From Neobacillus piezotolerans (GTDB taxonomy: Bacteria > Bacillota > Bacilli > Bacillales > Cytobacillaceae), in NCBI RefSeq assembly GCF_003362805.1, contig NZ_QNQT01000001.1, positions 744,001 to 808,000 on the forward strand: DNA of 64,000 nucleotides. The letters are read 5' to 3'. Shown here one piece after another: positions 46,299-55,096 of this stretch. The notes beneath the pieces are model-generated. The model had not been told where the DNA came from, searched no databases, and saw only the letters and a program-made list of their open reading frames with translations. Made by a program: the position numbers and the translations under genes. The first letter of the stretch is position 1. Each line of letters opens with the position of its first letter.

Positions 46299-46937
46299 CT
46301 AATCCGTAATTTGTCCTAGTATTTTAGCGAAATTTAGCTTTATCTTTAAAATTTCATATAATTCGTCGTATGTCATGCATAATATTGACTTTGAATTTAC
46401 TTGAACGTAATTCTTTCTCCAGTTTAATCTTTGTTGTTCTAAGGGTGCTATAAAAGCAGTTCTGCCAATAACTAATAACCCATTAAAATTACTTAAATCA
46501 GATCCATATATAGTCCTAAAGCTACCGCTTTGTCTAAAGTCATTTAATTTCCAAAACCAATCTATTATTTGACTGTAGCCATGTTCAAATCTATAGCTCC
46601 ATTCTAATGTTGCTTTATTGCCATTTTTTTTAAAAATACTATTAGATTTTGCGTTTTCAAATTCAATAAACAAATAATTATTATTAGTTGAATCCCCAAT
46701 TACTAAATCAGATTTAAAGTCACCAAATATATCAAACTCAAATGCATACTTATTTGGAAAGTTCATGTTAGCATCAATGATACCGATAAAGTTGGATAAA
46801 TTAATATTTTTGTTAAAAAATGGGAGTATATGCTTCTTTTCGTCTAATTCAGGGTTTTCAGCTAAAAGCTTACCAAAAAGTTCAAGTTCTTCCTGAACCT
46901 TTTGTGGATCAAATGAAAGGGGAAGGAATTGTTTCAT
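46299..46937 (-). CDS. Shedu-like (DUF4263) nuclease-family protein
   Basis: 212 residues. The centre 'FGDFKSDLVIGDSTNNNYLFIEFENAKSN' fits the DUF4263 core (Asp then E-x-E), followed by 'WSYRFEHGYSQIIDWFWKL', also typical. Shedu SduA proteins are single-gene anti-phage systems whose PD-(D/E)xK-like domain cuts DNA. This one is short, with only a small N-terminal part. The usual Lys is replaced (E-F-E-N-A-K has its Lys two residues late), so activity is uncertain. Its ATG directly follows the stop of the upstream RelE-like frame. Confidence 0.65.
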   Translation of the reverse strand: MKQFLPLSFDPQKVQEELELFGKLLAENPELDEKKHILPFFNKNINLSNFIGIIDANMNFPNKYAFEFDIFGDFKSDLVIGDSTNNNYLFIEFENAKSNSIFKKNGNKATLEWSYRFEHGYSQIIDWFWKLNDFRQSGSFRTIYGSDLSNFNGLLVIGRTAFIAPLEQQRLNWRKNYVQVNSKSILCMTYDELYEILKIKLNFAKILGQITD

Positions 46938-47237
46938 TTATTCATCCCCCTTAAAATAATCTTTTAAATAATCCAATCTACTTCTTTTTATTATGTCCAC
47001 TATTATAATTTTAAATGAATCTTCACTACCTTCTATTTCAACAATCAAACGTAAGTCATTCATTTTCGCAATATATGTATCTGGGATACCTTGCAGTTTT
47101 TTCAACTTTCCAAGTTGTAATAATTGTTGGAGGGTATAACGTGAGAAATTTACTAATATTGATTGAAGTTTCTTTTGTTCATCTTTTTCTAAAGATCTTA
47201 CAGAAATTTCAGCAGTTTTAGACAGTATTATTTCCAG
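46938..47237 (-). CDS. RelE/HigB-like protein with CTG start
   Basis: 99 residues read from a CTG that has AAGGAGAG 7 nt upstream; no ATG, GTG or TTG fits. Sequence 'LEIILSKTAEISVRSLEKDEQKKLQ' then 'LKKLQGIPDTYIAKMNDLRLIVEIEGSEDSFKIIIVDIIKR' has the RelE-fold pattern (Y-x-x-R/K, L-R-x-x-x, V-x-D). The stop TAA is followed immediately by the Shedu-like ATG. No antitoxin is seen next to it; the Shedu-like gene occupies that place. Confidence 0.55.
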   Translation of the reverse strand: MEIILSKTAEISVRSLEKDEQKKLQSILVNFSRYTLQQLLQLGKLKKLQGIPDTYIAKMNDLRLIVEIEGSEDSFKIIIVDIIKRSRLDYLKDYFKGDE

Positions 47238-47586
47238 AAAAATCTCTCCTTAGTTTGGAACCATTATATAGTAAATTATATATCAAATAATTGAAATTAA
47301 CGATTTGGTTTGTAATAGAAATAATAAAAAATAGCCATAATTTATCTTTTAATACATAATAATCCGCAAAGAGAAAATAGTTCTTCACACATTTATTTAT
47401 TGTACAGTAATCAAAAAAACAAACGAGATCGATAAAAAAACTAAATAACGAAGATAGTTGTGAACCGATAGGCAGCGCAGTTGGAAATATATATTAAACA
47501 ATTGGGTAGTTAAAAAGTCTGTTGAGATGTTCTGCTGAACCTTTGATTTACATTTTAATAGACTTTGGCTCAATTTTTATTTAGGT

Positions 47587-47612
47587 GCTTTTGGTGCCAT
47601 GCTTGGTGCCCG
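47587..47612. repeat. GGTGCC repeats at the right island end
   Basis: TTTTGGTGCCATGCTTGGTG followed by CCCGAATTTTT. The same block occurs at 62138-62165 and in part at 49168-49188. Confidence 0.6.
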
Positions 47613-47717
47613 AATTTTTAAAATTAGAAATTACAAGGAAACATTTGAAAGCAAGAAACCTTGATTTATCAATACATCTGGGTACATGAAGGTACTAGAA
47701 AAACAGATGCCAGCAAA

Positions 47718-47782
47718 CTTCAAAACCGCTTGTGACCTGCGTGCCAGGTCAGGTGGGTTCGATTCCCACACAGTCCCGCCAA
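47718..47782 (+). repeat. Second att copy: partial selC duplicate (65 bp)
   Basis: Identical to 28161-28225: anticodon loop to CCA of tRNA-Sec, without the 5' third and promoter, so not a functional tRNA. After it the sequence continues to resemble the left end (terminator 47826-47852, degenerate integrase), meaning a second related element starts here. Confidence 0.93.
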
Positions 47783-47884
47783 ACCAGTTATATCAAAGCT
47801 TTTCGCTATTATATATAGACCAGGAGACCGAGTGAAATCGGTCTTTTTTTTATTGGGGGTGCCTCCAAAGTGGTACCTTTATCA

Positions 47885-48130
47885 TCGGGTTAATCAAGCA
47901 ACCCATTTTAATGATCAACCAAAATACCTTAAATCGAATTTGTCAAAGTGAGAATAGGTGTCCATCGTTACTTAAATTTTGGAGTGCCCAAAACGAGACC
48001 TGACAATTTTTGGGTGGACATTCTCCTTCAGGAGAATCGTTACGCGGAAATGGTGGAGAACGTGAAATCGGATATCCAGAAGGTCTGAAACCTTTAAGCA
48101 CCTTTTAAGAGTTCTGGATATTTAAATGGG
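47885..48130 (-). pseudogene. Degenerate integrase remnant of the second element
   Basis: Aligns by eye along its length with the integrase fragment at 28340-28585 (for example GGGTGGACATTCTCCTTCAG is shared) but has many indels and stops. Same position and direction relative to the att copy. Confidence 0.75.
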
Positions 48131-48265
48131 AGACATAATATTTCCTTTTGTATTTCAAAAGACTAAGTTTTATGAGTTAAGTAAAACGTGAAACTTACAA
48201 TATTAACTTTCCCTAATGTAAAGGTATAATAGATTTAGTAAATATTAGGTAAAAGAGGGACGAAA

Positions 48266-48565
48266 ATGAAATATGGAGATTTTACTCTTTTAAACAGTAA
48301 AAGAATGTTAAAAGATGCTCTCTGGAGTTTCTGGATATCCGAAGATGTACCTACTGGAACAAATATTCCGATGCTAGCAAAAGCATTTGAAATATTAAAA
48401 AAGTGCTGGTTTAAATCTACCAAAACAAAATCAAAAGGAATCCATATTCCAAAAAAAGAATTTGAACAACTTTTAGGTGGGGATTTTAAGGCAATCGAAC
48501 AGACATTACAAGGACACGAATATGCAGACCGACCGAATCTTAAGAAAAATAAAAGGTTCTTATAA
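48266..48565 (+). CDS. Hypothetical protein (99 aa)
   Basis: Starts 'MKYGDFTLLNSKRMLKDALWSFWISED' and ends in a basic tail. GAGGGA lies 8 nt before the ATG and codon use is normal for the region. No family recognised. Confidence 0.45.
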   Translation: MKYGDFTLLNSKRMLKDALWSFWISEDVPTGTNIPMLAKAFEILKKCWFKSTKTKSKGIHIPKKEFEQLLGGDFKAIEQTLQGHEYADRPNLKKNKRFL

Positions 48566-48576
48566 TATGGAGGTAA

Positions 48577-48750
48577 ATGAGAGTCTTGACTCTTTTTGAA
48601 GAAATTGGATTTCCTATTGGAGTAGTAGAGAAAAAAGCTATTAAGACCCGAAACGCTATAATTCATTACAAACAAGGTGGTTCTGATGATCAAATAGATA
48701 TAGACCTTTACAATAATTATTGCCTTAAGATCATGTATTTCTTCAGCTAA
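48577..48750 (+). CDS. Short frame, possible fragment (57 aa)
   Basis: ATG 48577 with GGAGG only 3 nt upstream. 'MRVLTLFEEIGFPIGVVEKKA' then 'YNNYCLKIMYFFS'. May be the beginning of a gene cut short; doubtful. Confidence 0.25.
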   Translation: MRVLTLFEEIGFPIGVVEKKAIKTRNAIIHYKQGGSDDQIDIDLYNNYCLKIMYFFS

Positions 48751-49391
48751 ACTATTTCCGATTTCCTCTTTTTTTCTTATATTAAAATTAACTCCCCTTA
48801 GTTCTAATTCTTTTAAGCTGCCCCTACAGCTTCTATTGCTTCACTTTGTCTTTGGGTACACTTCCCATCCAAACAAATTTCTGAAAAAGGGAGTTCTTAT
48901 TTAATTTTTCTTAAGGAAGTTTCCACTGAGTATAATCAGATTATTTTTGTAAATGGAGGGATGGAAATAATGCCTATTTATCTGAGGATTTACAGGAGGT
49001 AGGAATAGATGGAGAAAAATTCAAAGTAATAAATTTAAAGCATGTGTTGCCACATGCCCTCTGGACACTTTGTCTGTGGGAATATCTATGCTCTTGGAAG
49101 AATAGTATAGCTCAAACAAGATGGAGTTCCAACCAACAATTTCTGGAGCTCCAACACAAATATTATTAGGTGCAATGTGGTGCCATGCTTGGTGGTTATT
49201 GTGACTGATAACTAAGCGGTAACGACTTATTTAAAAAGCGGGTTTTAAAGAGTGCATATATTACGCACTCTTTTTTTTCTATTAAACAGTATCTTTGACA
49301 TATAAATTGAATTATTTGGATTTTTATTTCCAAGAAAATGTTAAAATTAATTACAAATCGTTTAAGTTAAAGTTGAATGGAGGAAACTTAA
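48751..49391. other. Gene-free, decayed
   Basis: Scattered coding-like segments with frameshifts around 48900-49090, a GGTGCC end-block at 49168-49188, and a terminator at 49248-49278 just before the SIR2 gene. No intact gene. Confidence 0.4.
49248..49278 (+). terminator. Rho-independent terminator upstream of the SIR2 gene
   Basis: AAGAGTGC (49248-49255) with GCACTCTT (49265-49272) and eight T residues in total. It isolates the SIR2 gene from upstream transcription. Confidence 0.8.
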
Positions 49392-52300
49392 TTGTATTCT
49401 GATCAACATCATATTGAAAAGATTAGAGAGAGTCTAATTAAAGGTAATGCCTCAGTAATGGTAGGAGCAGGCTTTAGTTTAAATGCAACACATCTTTCAA
49501 AATCAAAAGGCTCTTTCTTAACTTGGTCACAGCTTATTGATAAAATGAAATGTAAACTTTATTTTGATGAAGAGGCTAGAAAATATGCCCCTACAGATCC
49601 ATTGAAATTGGCAGCTGAGTTTGAATTTGAATTTGGCAGAGAAGCATTGGATAAATTCCTTAAAGAGTCTTTACCAGATAATAATTATACTCCTGCACAA
49701 TTACATAAAATGTTATTATCTTTACCTTGGGTTGATATATTTACAACAAATTATGATACCTTAATTGAGAAAACTAGAGAATTTATTTATGACAGAAACT
49801 ATAGCCTTGTACAGACCGTAAGTGATATACCCAATTCGATTAGGCCAAGGATTGTTAAACTGCACGGTAGTTTTCCATCACATAGACCATTTATATTCAC
49901 TGAAGAAGATTATAGGACCTATCCTAATAAATTTTCGCCTTTTATAAACCTTGTTCAGCAAAGCATAATGGAAAATACATTATGCCTTATTGGTTTTTCT
50001 GGTGATGATCCAAATTTTAAAAATTGGATCGGATGGGTTAGAGATAATCTAGGTGATTATGCATCGTCAATATATTTTTGTGGATTCTTAACAGAGTCTC
50101 AGAAAAGAAGTCTAGAAAGTATAAAAATTAGAGTCATTGATTTTGGTAAATTATTTACAGATGAAAAACGAACAAATAATTATAAAAATGCTTTACAATG
50201 GTTCTTTTTAGAATTAATGAAGCCAGAATTTAGAACACCATATTATTGGCCCGAACCAAATAGAAATAATCCTCTTTCTAGTTGGTCAATTTCACAAGAA
50301 GTTAAAGAGAAACTTAGTTTTAATGAAGATAAGCCAACAAAATATAATTCATTTGATTATTATGACTGGCAGAAGGGTCTTTTCTCAACGGAAAGTATTA
50401 TTAATATAGCTAAAATTTGGGAAGAGGATAGAAGTTATTATCCACAATGGGTAGTTGCCCCGCGAAAAGCAAGAAACTTTATTTGGAACGATTTTCATTT
50501 TGACTTAATTCAGTCAATTGTTAACTCTAAAACGACTTTTTCTTTCAAACAATTTCTATTTATTTTACATGAAATATTATGGAGATTAGAGGTTGCTCTC
50601 TTATCCCTTTCAAATCCTAGATTTAACTTACTTTTACCAGTAATTGAAGAAATTGTCGATAAATTTGGGAATTGTATAGGAGATTATGAAAAAATAAAAA
50701 AACTCTATAAAGTGGAAAATAAAGATATCGATGTAATTGAACAACAATGTATAAGACTTTGTTTTAGTTTAGTGAACTACTACAGAGAACAATTAAATAA
50801 TGAAAGAGTATATGAATTATTAGAATTATATGAGCCTCTAATAAACAAAGATGAAGAGCTTCAAGCAGAAAGTTATTATAACCAGTGTCTCATTGAACTA
50901 AATAATTTTAATTACCCGAAAGTCTTTGAAATCCTAAATAATTGGACTGTTAATTACAACATTCCATATTGGCAAGTTAGACGAGCGTCCATCTTAATTG
51001 CGCTTAGAGAAATAAGCGAGGCTGAGAATATATTAATAACCTCATTAAATGAAATCAGAAGAAGGAATGTAGAGGGTAATGATATTGAATTGTTATCTCA
51101 AGAAAGCTGGATATTAAGAATTTTAAACGCTTTAAAAAAGGAAAGAACGTATAAAAATATATACAATAACATAGAGAAGGAGAATTATTTAAAAACAATA
51201 CACTGTGATGCCAATCAGATATATGAAGAGATTGTAACAGCAATAGATGGTTCATTGATTAAGCAACCAAAACAGCTTAATAAATCGTTTGATCCGGGGA
51301 CTGAAATTATTTCTTTTTCTTTTAATAATCAATATGAAGTGGATAATAAAAATGCATTACAATTAATAAGAATGATGGAAAATACCGGACATAGATTTAA
51401 AATTAATAACACAATTTTTGATAAAGAAAGGGTTATCATTGCTTGCGAATTTATACTGCCAACAAATTTTATGCTTGCTCTTATAACAGCTATACAATTG
51501 GAAAATAAGGATTTTATTAAATCTTTATTATCAAGAGAAATTATAGCTACTTTGGAGGAGGATACAGTTTGTGGACTTTTTACAAAAATATATAATTCGC
51601 TTATTTATTTAAATAATCTAAGAATAAATCACCAATTAAATTTATTCGAGGATAAGAGATTTTCAATATTACTTGAAATTCTTTCGCGTTTAACGATAAA
51701 ACTAAGCAGAGAAAAATTAGATGACTGTTTGAGTTTGGGCATAGATATTTTTATGTCAGTCTCTAACCATTCTAATGATAGTCATTTATTTGATACCGAA
51801 CTTAATAATTTATTTAAGAGAACGATATACGCTTTGGATGATGAAGATATCTTAAATAGACTAAAAGATTTGTTAAACTTACCTGTAGCCGCAAATAGTC
51901 ATATAATTGATCCATTCTATTATTTAGATAGAAAGGAATTTAAAAAGAACCAACATTATAAGGAAACTATTAGTTCTCTTGGAATAATCATAGAAACAAA
52001 TGTTTATAGATTGATTGAAGACCTAAAGATGACCAAAGATATTAACACGGAAACTTTATTAAGGTTAATCACATTAGATAATCTAAGTACAATGAGTAAT
52101 ACACAAAAAGTGCAAATAGGAAATTTATTATTAGGTAAAAATAATATAGATAATACTGTCTTTTATTTTAAAAGCCTAATTTCTCACTTTTTTCAAGCAG
52201 ACAGTAAATTTAAAGAATCAATAGAAGCTGGGATAAAAAGTTTATTGGAAAGAAAATTTGTTGATGTATTTGGTGAAGAAAATGGGTATAGATTTTCATA

Positions 52301-53138
52301 TTCATCTAGTCGTGTAAATCTCATTGAACGACATTTAATTGAGTTATCTCAGTTATTGCTAGGCAATTCAGAATGTATTAATTTTACGTACTTTAGAAAT
52401 CAATTTTTATCGTTGATTGACGGTTTAGAAGTATGGTGGACTTTAAATAGGGATAAATTAAAGTCCGATTCAAACAATCAGTTTTTTATTTATTTTAAAA
52501 GGTTTTTATATAAGCTTCTTTATGTGTCCTCTTCTGATAAGCAAATAATAGAAAGAATTAGAATAATGTTAAATGATCTAGAAACACGAGGTTTTTATAC
52601 AGTAAGCTTATTGCCCTTAATTTCCAAAAGAGAGGAAATTGCTAACACTGAGTTAACTATTATTTATTTTCTACACTCTAATAATAAAGATCAAGTATTT
52701 GATGCGTTAGAGGCAATAAAGAATTGGATAGACCTTTATAAAGATGAGTTAATAGATACTATGCCTGAAAAAGCACTCGATGAATTAATTCAAAAAGTAT
52801 TTTTAAGAAGGCTGCCGTATTTAGAACAATCAATCAAGCTATTGATTGAGATTATAAATCTACACTTTTATTCTCTCTCTTCGACACAATTTGAGAAAGT
52901 GATAGAAGCATTAAAGAATATATATGATGAAACGGAAATTAAAGCTCCTTCAGATGAACATTTTGTGACATGGAGAAAAGAAGAGTTTTTATCCTTACGA
53001 GCTGCCGCTACAAAATTAGCTCACGACCTATATGTTAACTTAGTAAGAAATAACCAATCAATTCCCGAGATCCTGAGGGTATACCAAGAAGAGAGTGAGA
53101 ATAACATAATTCCTGACTTACGGAAACAATGGAATTGA
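49392..53138 (+). CDS. SIR2-domain defence protein (1248 aa)
   Basis: N-terminal SIR2 domain, about 1-270: 'VMVGAGFSLNA' (NAD-binding G-A-G-x-S), 'DIFTTNYDTLIE' near 115 with the catalytic Asn, 'RIVKLHGSF' near 155 with the catalytic His, 'CLIGFSGDDPNF' near 205. The remaining 980 residues are long helical repeats with no enzyme motif, as in the DSR/Thoeris-effector-like SIR2 proteins that drain NAD+ after sensing phage. The length resembles DSR1. TTG start with GGAGG 9 nt upstream. Monocistronic between two GAGTGC-type terminators. Confidence 0.85.
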   Translation: MYSDQHHIEKIRESLIKGNASVMVGAGFSLNATHLSKSKGSFLTWSQLIDKMKCKLYFDEEARKYAPTDPLKLAAEFEFEFGREALDKFLKESLPDNNYTPAQLHKMLLSLPWVDIFTTNYDTLIEKTREFIYDRNYSLVQTVSDIPNSIRPRIVKLHGSFPSHRPFIFTEEDYRTYPNKFSPFINLVQQSIMENTLCLIGFSGDDPNFKNWIGWVRDNLGDYASSIYFCGFLTESQKRSLESIKIRVIDFGKLFTDEKRTNNYKNALQWFFLELMKPEFRTPYYWPEPNRNNPLSSWSISQEVKEKLSFNEDKPTKYNSFDYYDWQKGLFSTESIINIAKIWEEDRSYYPQWVVAPRKARNFIWNDFHFDLIQSIVNSKTTFSFKQFLFILHEILWRLEVALLSLSNPRFNLLLPVIEEIVDKFGNCIGDYEKIKKLYKVENKDIDVIEQQCIRLCFSLVNYYREQLNNERVYELLELYEPLINKDEELQAESYYNQCLIELNNFNYPKVFEILNNWTVNYNIPYWQVRRASILIALREISEAENILITSLNEIRRRNVEGNDIELLSQESWILRILNALKKERTYKNIYNNIEKENYLKTIHCDANQIYEEIVTAIDGSLIKQPKQLNKSFDPGTEIISFSFNNQYEVDNKNALQLIRMMENTGHRFKINNTIFDKERVIIACEFILPTNFMLALITAIQLENKDFIKSLLSREIIATLEEDTVCGLFTKIYNSLIYLNNLRINHQLNLFEDKRFSILLEILSRLTIKLSREKLDDCLSLGIDIFMSVSNHSNDSHLFDTELNNLFKRTIYALDDEDILNRLKDLLNLPVAANSHIIDPFYYLDRKEFKKNQHYKETISSLGIIIETNVYRLIEDLKMTKDINTETLLRLITLDNLSTMSNTQKVQIGNLLLGKNNIDNTVFYFKSLISHFFQADSKFKESIEAGIKSLLERKFVDVFGEENGYRFSYSSSRVNLIERHLIELSQLLLGNSECINFTYFRNQFLSLIDGLEVWWTLNRDKLKSDSNNQFFIYFKRFLYKLLYVSSSDKQIIERIRIMLNDLETRGFYTVSLLPLISKREEIANTELTIIYFLHSNNKDQVFDALEAIKNWIDLYKDELIDTMPEKALDELIQKVFLRRLPYLEQSIKLLIEIINLHFYSLSSTQFEKVIEALKNIYDETEIKAPSDEHFVTWRKEEFLSLRAAATKLAHDLYVNLVRNNQSIPEILRVYQEESENNIIPDLRKQWN

Positions 53139-53174
53139 ATAATAAGCGTAATCACTAAATTTAATGTTTAAACC

Positions 53175-53213
53175 AAGAGTGCGAAATAAGATATTATCGC
53201 ACTCTTATTTTTG
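53175..53213 (+). terminator. Terminator of the SIR2 gene
   Basis: AAGAGTGCGA (53175-53184) with TCGCACTCTT (53197-53206), then ATTTTTG. Confidence 0.75.
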
Positions 53214-53370
53214 TTGTGGAAATTTATTCTCATAAATTCTACTACGCATTAAAAATTCCGCTGGACTGCTTACTTGTTTGTTTTTATTTAAAACCTTCTT
53301 GATAACAAGTTGTAATTAGCTTACACAGTTTTAAATACAATTTAGTATCAATAAAAAATGAGGTGTAATT

Positions 53371-53643
53371 GTGATAAATGTAAATTCTCTATTAGCATAT
53401 TATAGGGGTAACTCGAATTATGTTGTAAAATTTGTAAAAGGTACGGATTATAATATTGAATATGTTAAATCCCTGAACTTTCGGAAGAATGTACTAGTAG
53501 AACTTTATCCAAAAACAGGAAGATTCTATTTAAACAAAAATGGTGAATGGGTAAATATAAAAGAATTGCCGGAAGTCCAAACCGATGCTGATGTTATTGC
53601 CTGGATTGAGAAAGATTCTCAAACTTTAAGGAAAAAGAGTTAA
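53371..53643 (+). CDS. Hypothetical protein (90 aa)
   Basis: GTG start with GAGGTG 5 nt upstream. Begins 'MINVNSLLAYYRGNSNYVVKF', all-beta in character, ending in basic residues. No family recognised. Confidence 0.5.
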   Translation: MINVNSLLAYYRGNSNYVVKFVKGTDYNIEYVKSLNFRKNVLVELYPKTGRFYLNKNGEWVNIKELPEVQTDADVIAWIEKDSQTLRKKS

Positions 53644-54144
53644 AAATTTTGCATTGAGGGACTGACGGGTGTTGTAGCAGAACCCTTTTTAGGAAAAACC
53701 TTATTCTTTTCTTATAAAATGGCTAAAAACGTTAATTGAAGTTTCACACAAAAACAAGCAATTGAAGATTTTAAATCGGTGAAAAAATCGGATGAAGTAG
53801 TCCTAAATTGGAAAAAACCTATGATTTAATTACCTTACTGCAAAGAGTAGAATGTAAAGTTGATTTTGAAAAATTAATTAAAATAATTCAAGACCATTCC
53901 TGAAACCTAAACTAATTAATATAACCTGGTCTGAGTAATTTCACTTTTTCGGTTAAATAATTTTTTCCGTTGTAGTAAGCTAGGCTAGAGTTCAGGTTAG
54001 CTGTAAAGACGATAATTTTAGTGAGCGTCCAAATCGGCCTTTTAAGAGTTAACGGTTTAAATATAATACTTTTTTTGGAAATTTACTTTGATAAAATGTA
54101 AGTACCAAATATTTCTAGTTGCTGTGATAAGGGTGGTGTATTAA
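53644..54144. other. Intergenic with a small gene remnant
   Basis: A 32-codon open stretch at 53807-53903 ('LEKTYDLITLLQRVECKVDF') resembles the end of a larger helical protein. Nothing else supported. Confidence 0.35.
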
Positions 54145-54693
54145 TTGAACTTTTTATTAAATATTTTTAAAAGAGTAGTAAGAAGTGTTCCCCAGGCAAG
54201 AAGTGGAGATGTTGAGTTTGAAATTCAAGAACAATTAAGAAATATCCAAAAAGAAAACAAGTTTATTAAAGTTATAAACTTAAAACATAAAAAGGTAATA
54301 TTATATCGAATATTATTCGATGTACCAGAGAAAGAAGAAAAAAGTATTATGTTAAGGTAAAAATTATTACTTCGAAAGGCAAGCTTAATCCAGAACCAAA
54401 ACTAGATGCCTTTTTTATTGATGAACAAAATAATGATATTGACTTAGCTGATATAAATATCATAGAGGAAATGGCAAACGAAGGTTATGGCTCTATTTTA
54501 ATTGAAGAATTAATTAACATAGCTAAAGTAAATAACACTTTAAGAATTAATGGTTGGATTTCTAAAGTAGATGAAAATCATTCATTTTTATCGAAAATAT
54601 GGATTTAAGGTAAACCTTTTTCCGGATTATGAAAAATCGGAAAGTATTAAAATTGGAGAAATATATTCGGTGAATGAAAACAAGTTAAATTAA
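54145..54693 (+). pseudogene. GNAT acetyltransferase, frameshifted twice
   Basis: Three frames join into one protein: start 'MNFLLNIFKRVVRSVPQARSG' to about 54350, then 'LNPEPKLDAFFIDEQNNDIDLADINIIEEMANEGYGSILIEEL' (motif A, G-x-G), then after a shift near 54585 'FYRKYGFKVNLFPDYEKSE' (motif B). Two single-base shifts break the gene. It may also be real gene plus sequencing errors in T runs. Confidence 0.7.
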
Positions 54694-55096
54694 TACCATC
54701 ATTTTTAATGGTTTCAATTTCTTATTTTAGTTTAATCCCAGCAATTCCATTTGGAATGAGAGTGTCGACCATTTTTCGAATCCTTTAAAGAGGACAATGC
54801 TTTATGATGAATATCCAGCCCAAAGTTTAATTGGATGGTCTTCCTTAATAATTCAGGTCCTCGATATGCATATATGAATCGCCTAGTCTTTCTTTTAATA
54901 TATTCTATTTCTCATTTAATTTCACTCCCTCGAGTCGCTTGTACACTCCATCTCCATGAAGAATTCCACTTTATTACTGTAAAGTTACAGTCCTTTAACA
55001 AATCGCATATATAGACAGAATTTCTAAGCTTGTTTCGAATTTTATAGGTATAGAGAAAAATTGGGGGCAATAACCGAAGCTAATGGGGGACTGTAT
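54694..55096. other. Intergenic with an LCP gene fragment
   Basis: Contains the fragment at 54744-54873 described below and otherwise AT-rich sequence leading to the ftsZ paralogue. Confidence 0.4.
54744..54873 (-). pseudogene. Fragment of an LytR-CpsA-Psr gene
   Basis: About 130 nt matches 61394-61523 within the intact LCP gene on the same strand, at roughly 80-85 percent identity by eye (shared blocks ATTCCATTTGGAAT, TTCGAATCCTTTAAAG, CCTTAATAATTCAGGTCCTC). Too short and too mutated to code. Confidence 0.75.

Larger units (their letters stand above)
28161..47782. mobile_element. Genomic island integrated at selC (about 19.6 kb)
   Basis: Bounded by the 65-bp direct repeat. A tyrosine integrase fragment lies directly inside the left end, pointing toward the tRNA. 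Everything inside is AT-rich and foreign to the B. subtilis gene order. Cargo is defence-like: DUF3800-like, HEAT/sigma4/TnsA-like, dynamin/HerA/WHH/SUKH operon, XRE-ImmA switch, Shedu-like. The integrase is truncated, so the element is probably fixed unless helped in trans. Confidence 0.85.

Noticed and set aside
47718-47782. A second functional tRNA-Sec
   Set aside because: Only the part from the anticodon loop to CCA is present; acceptor 5' strand, D arm and promoter are missing.
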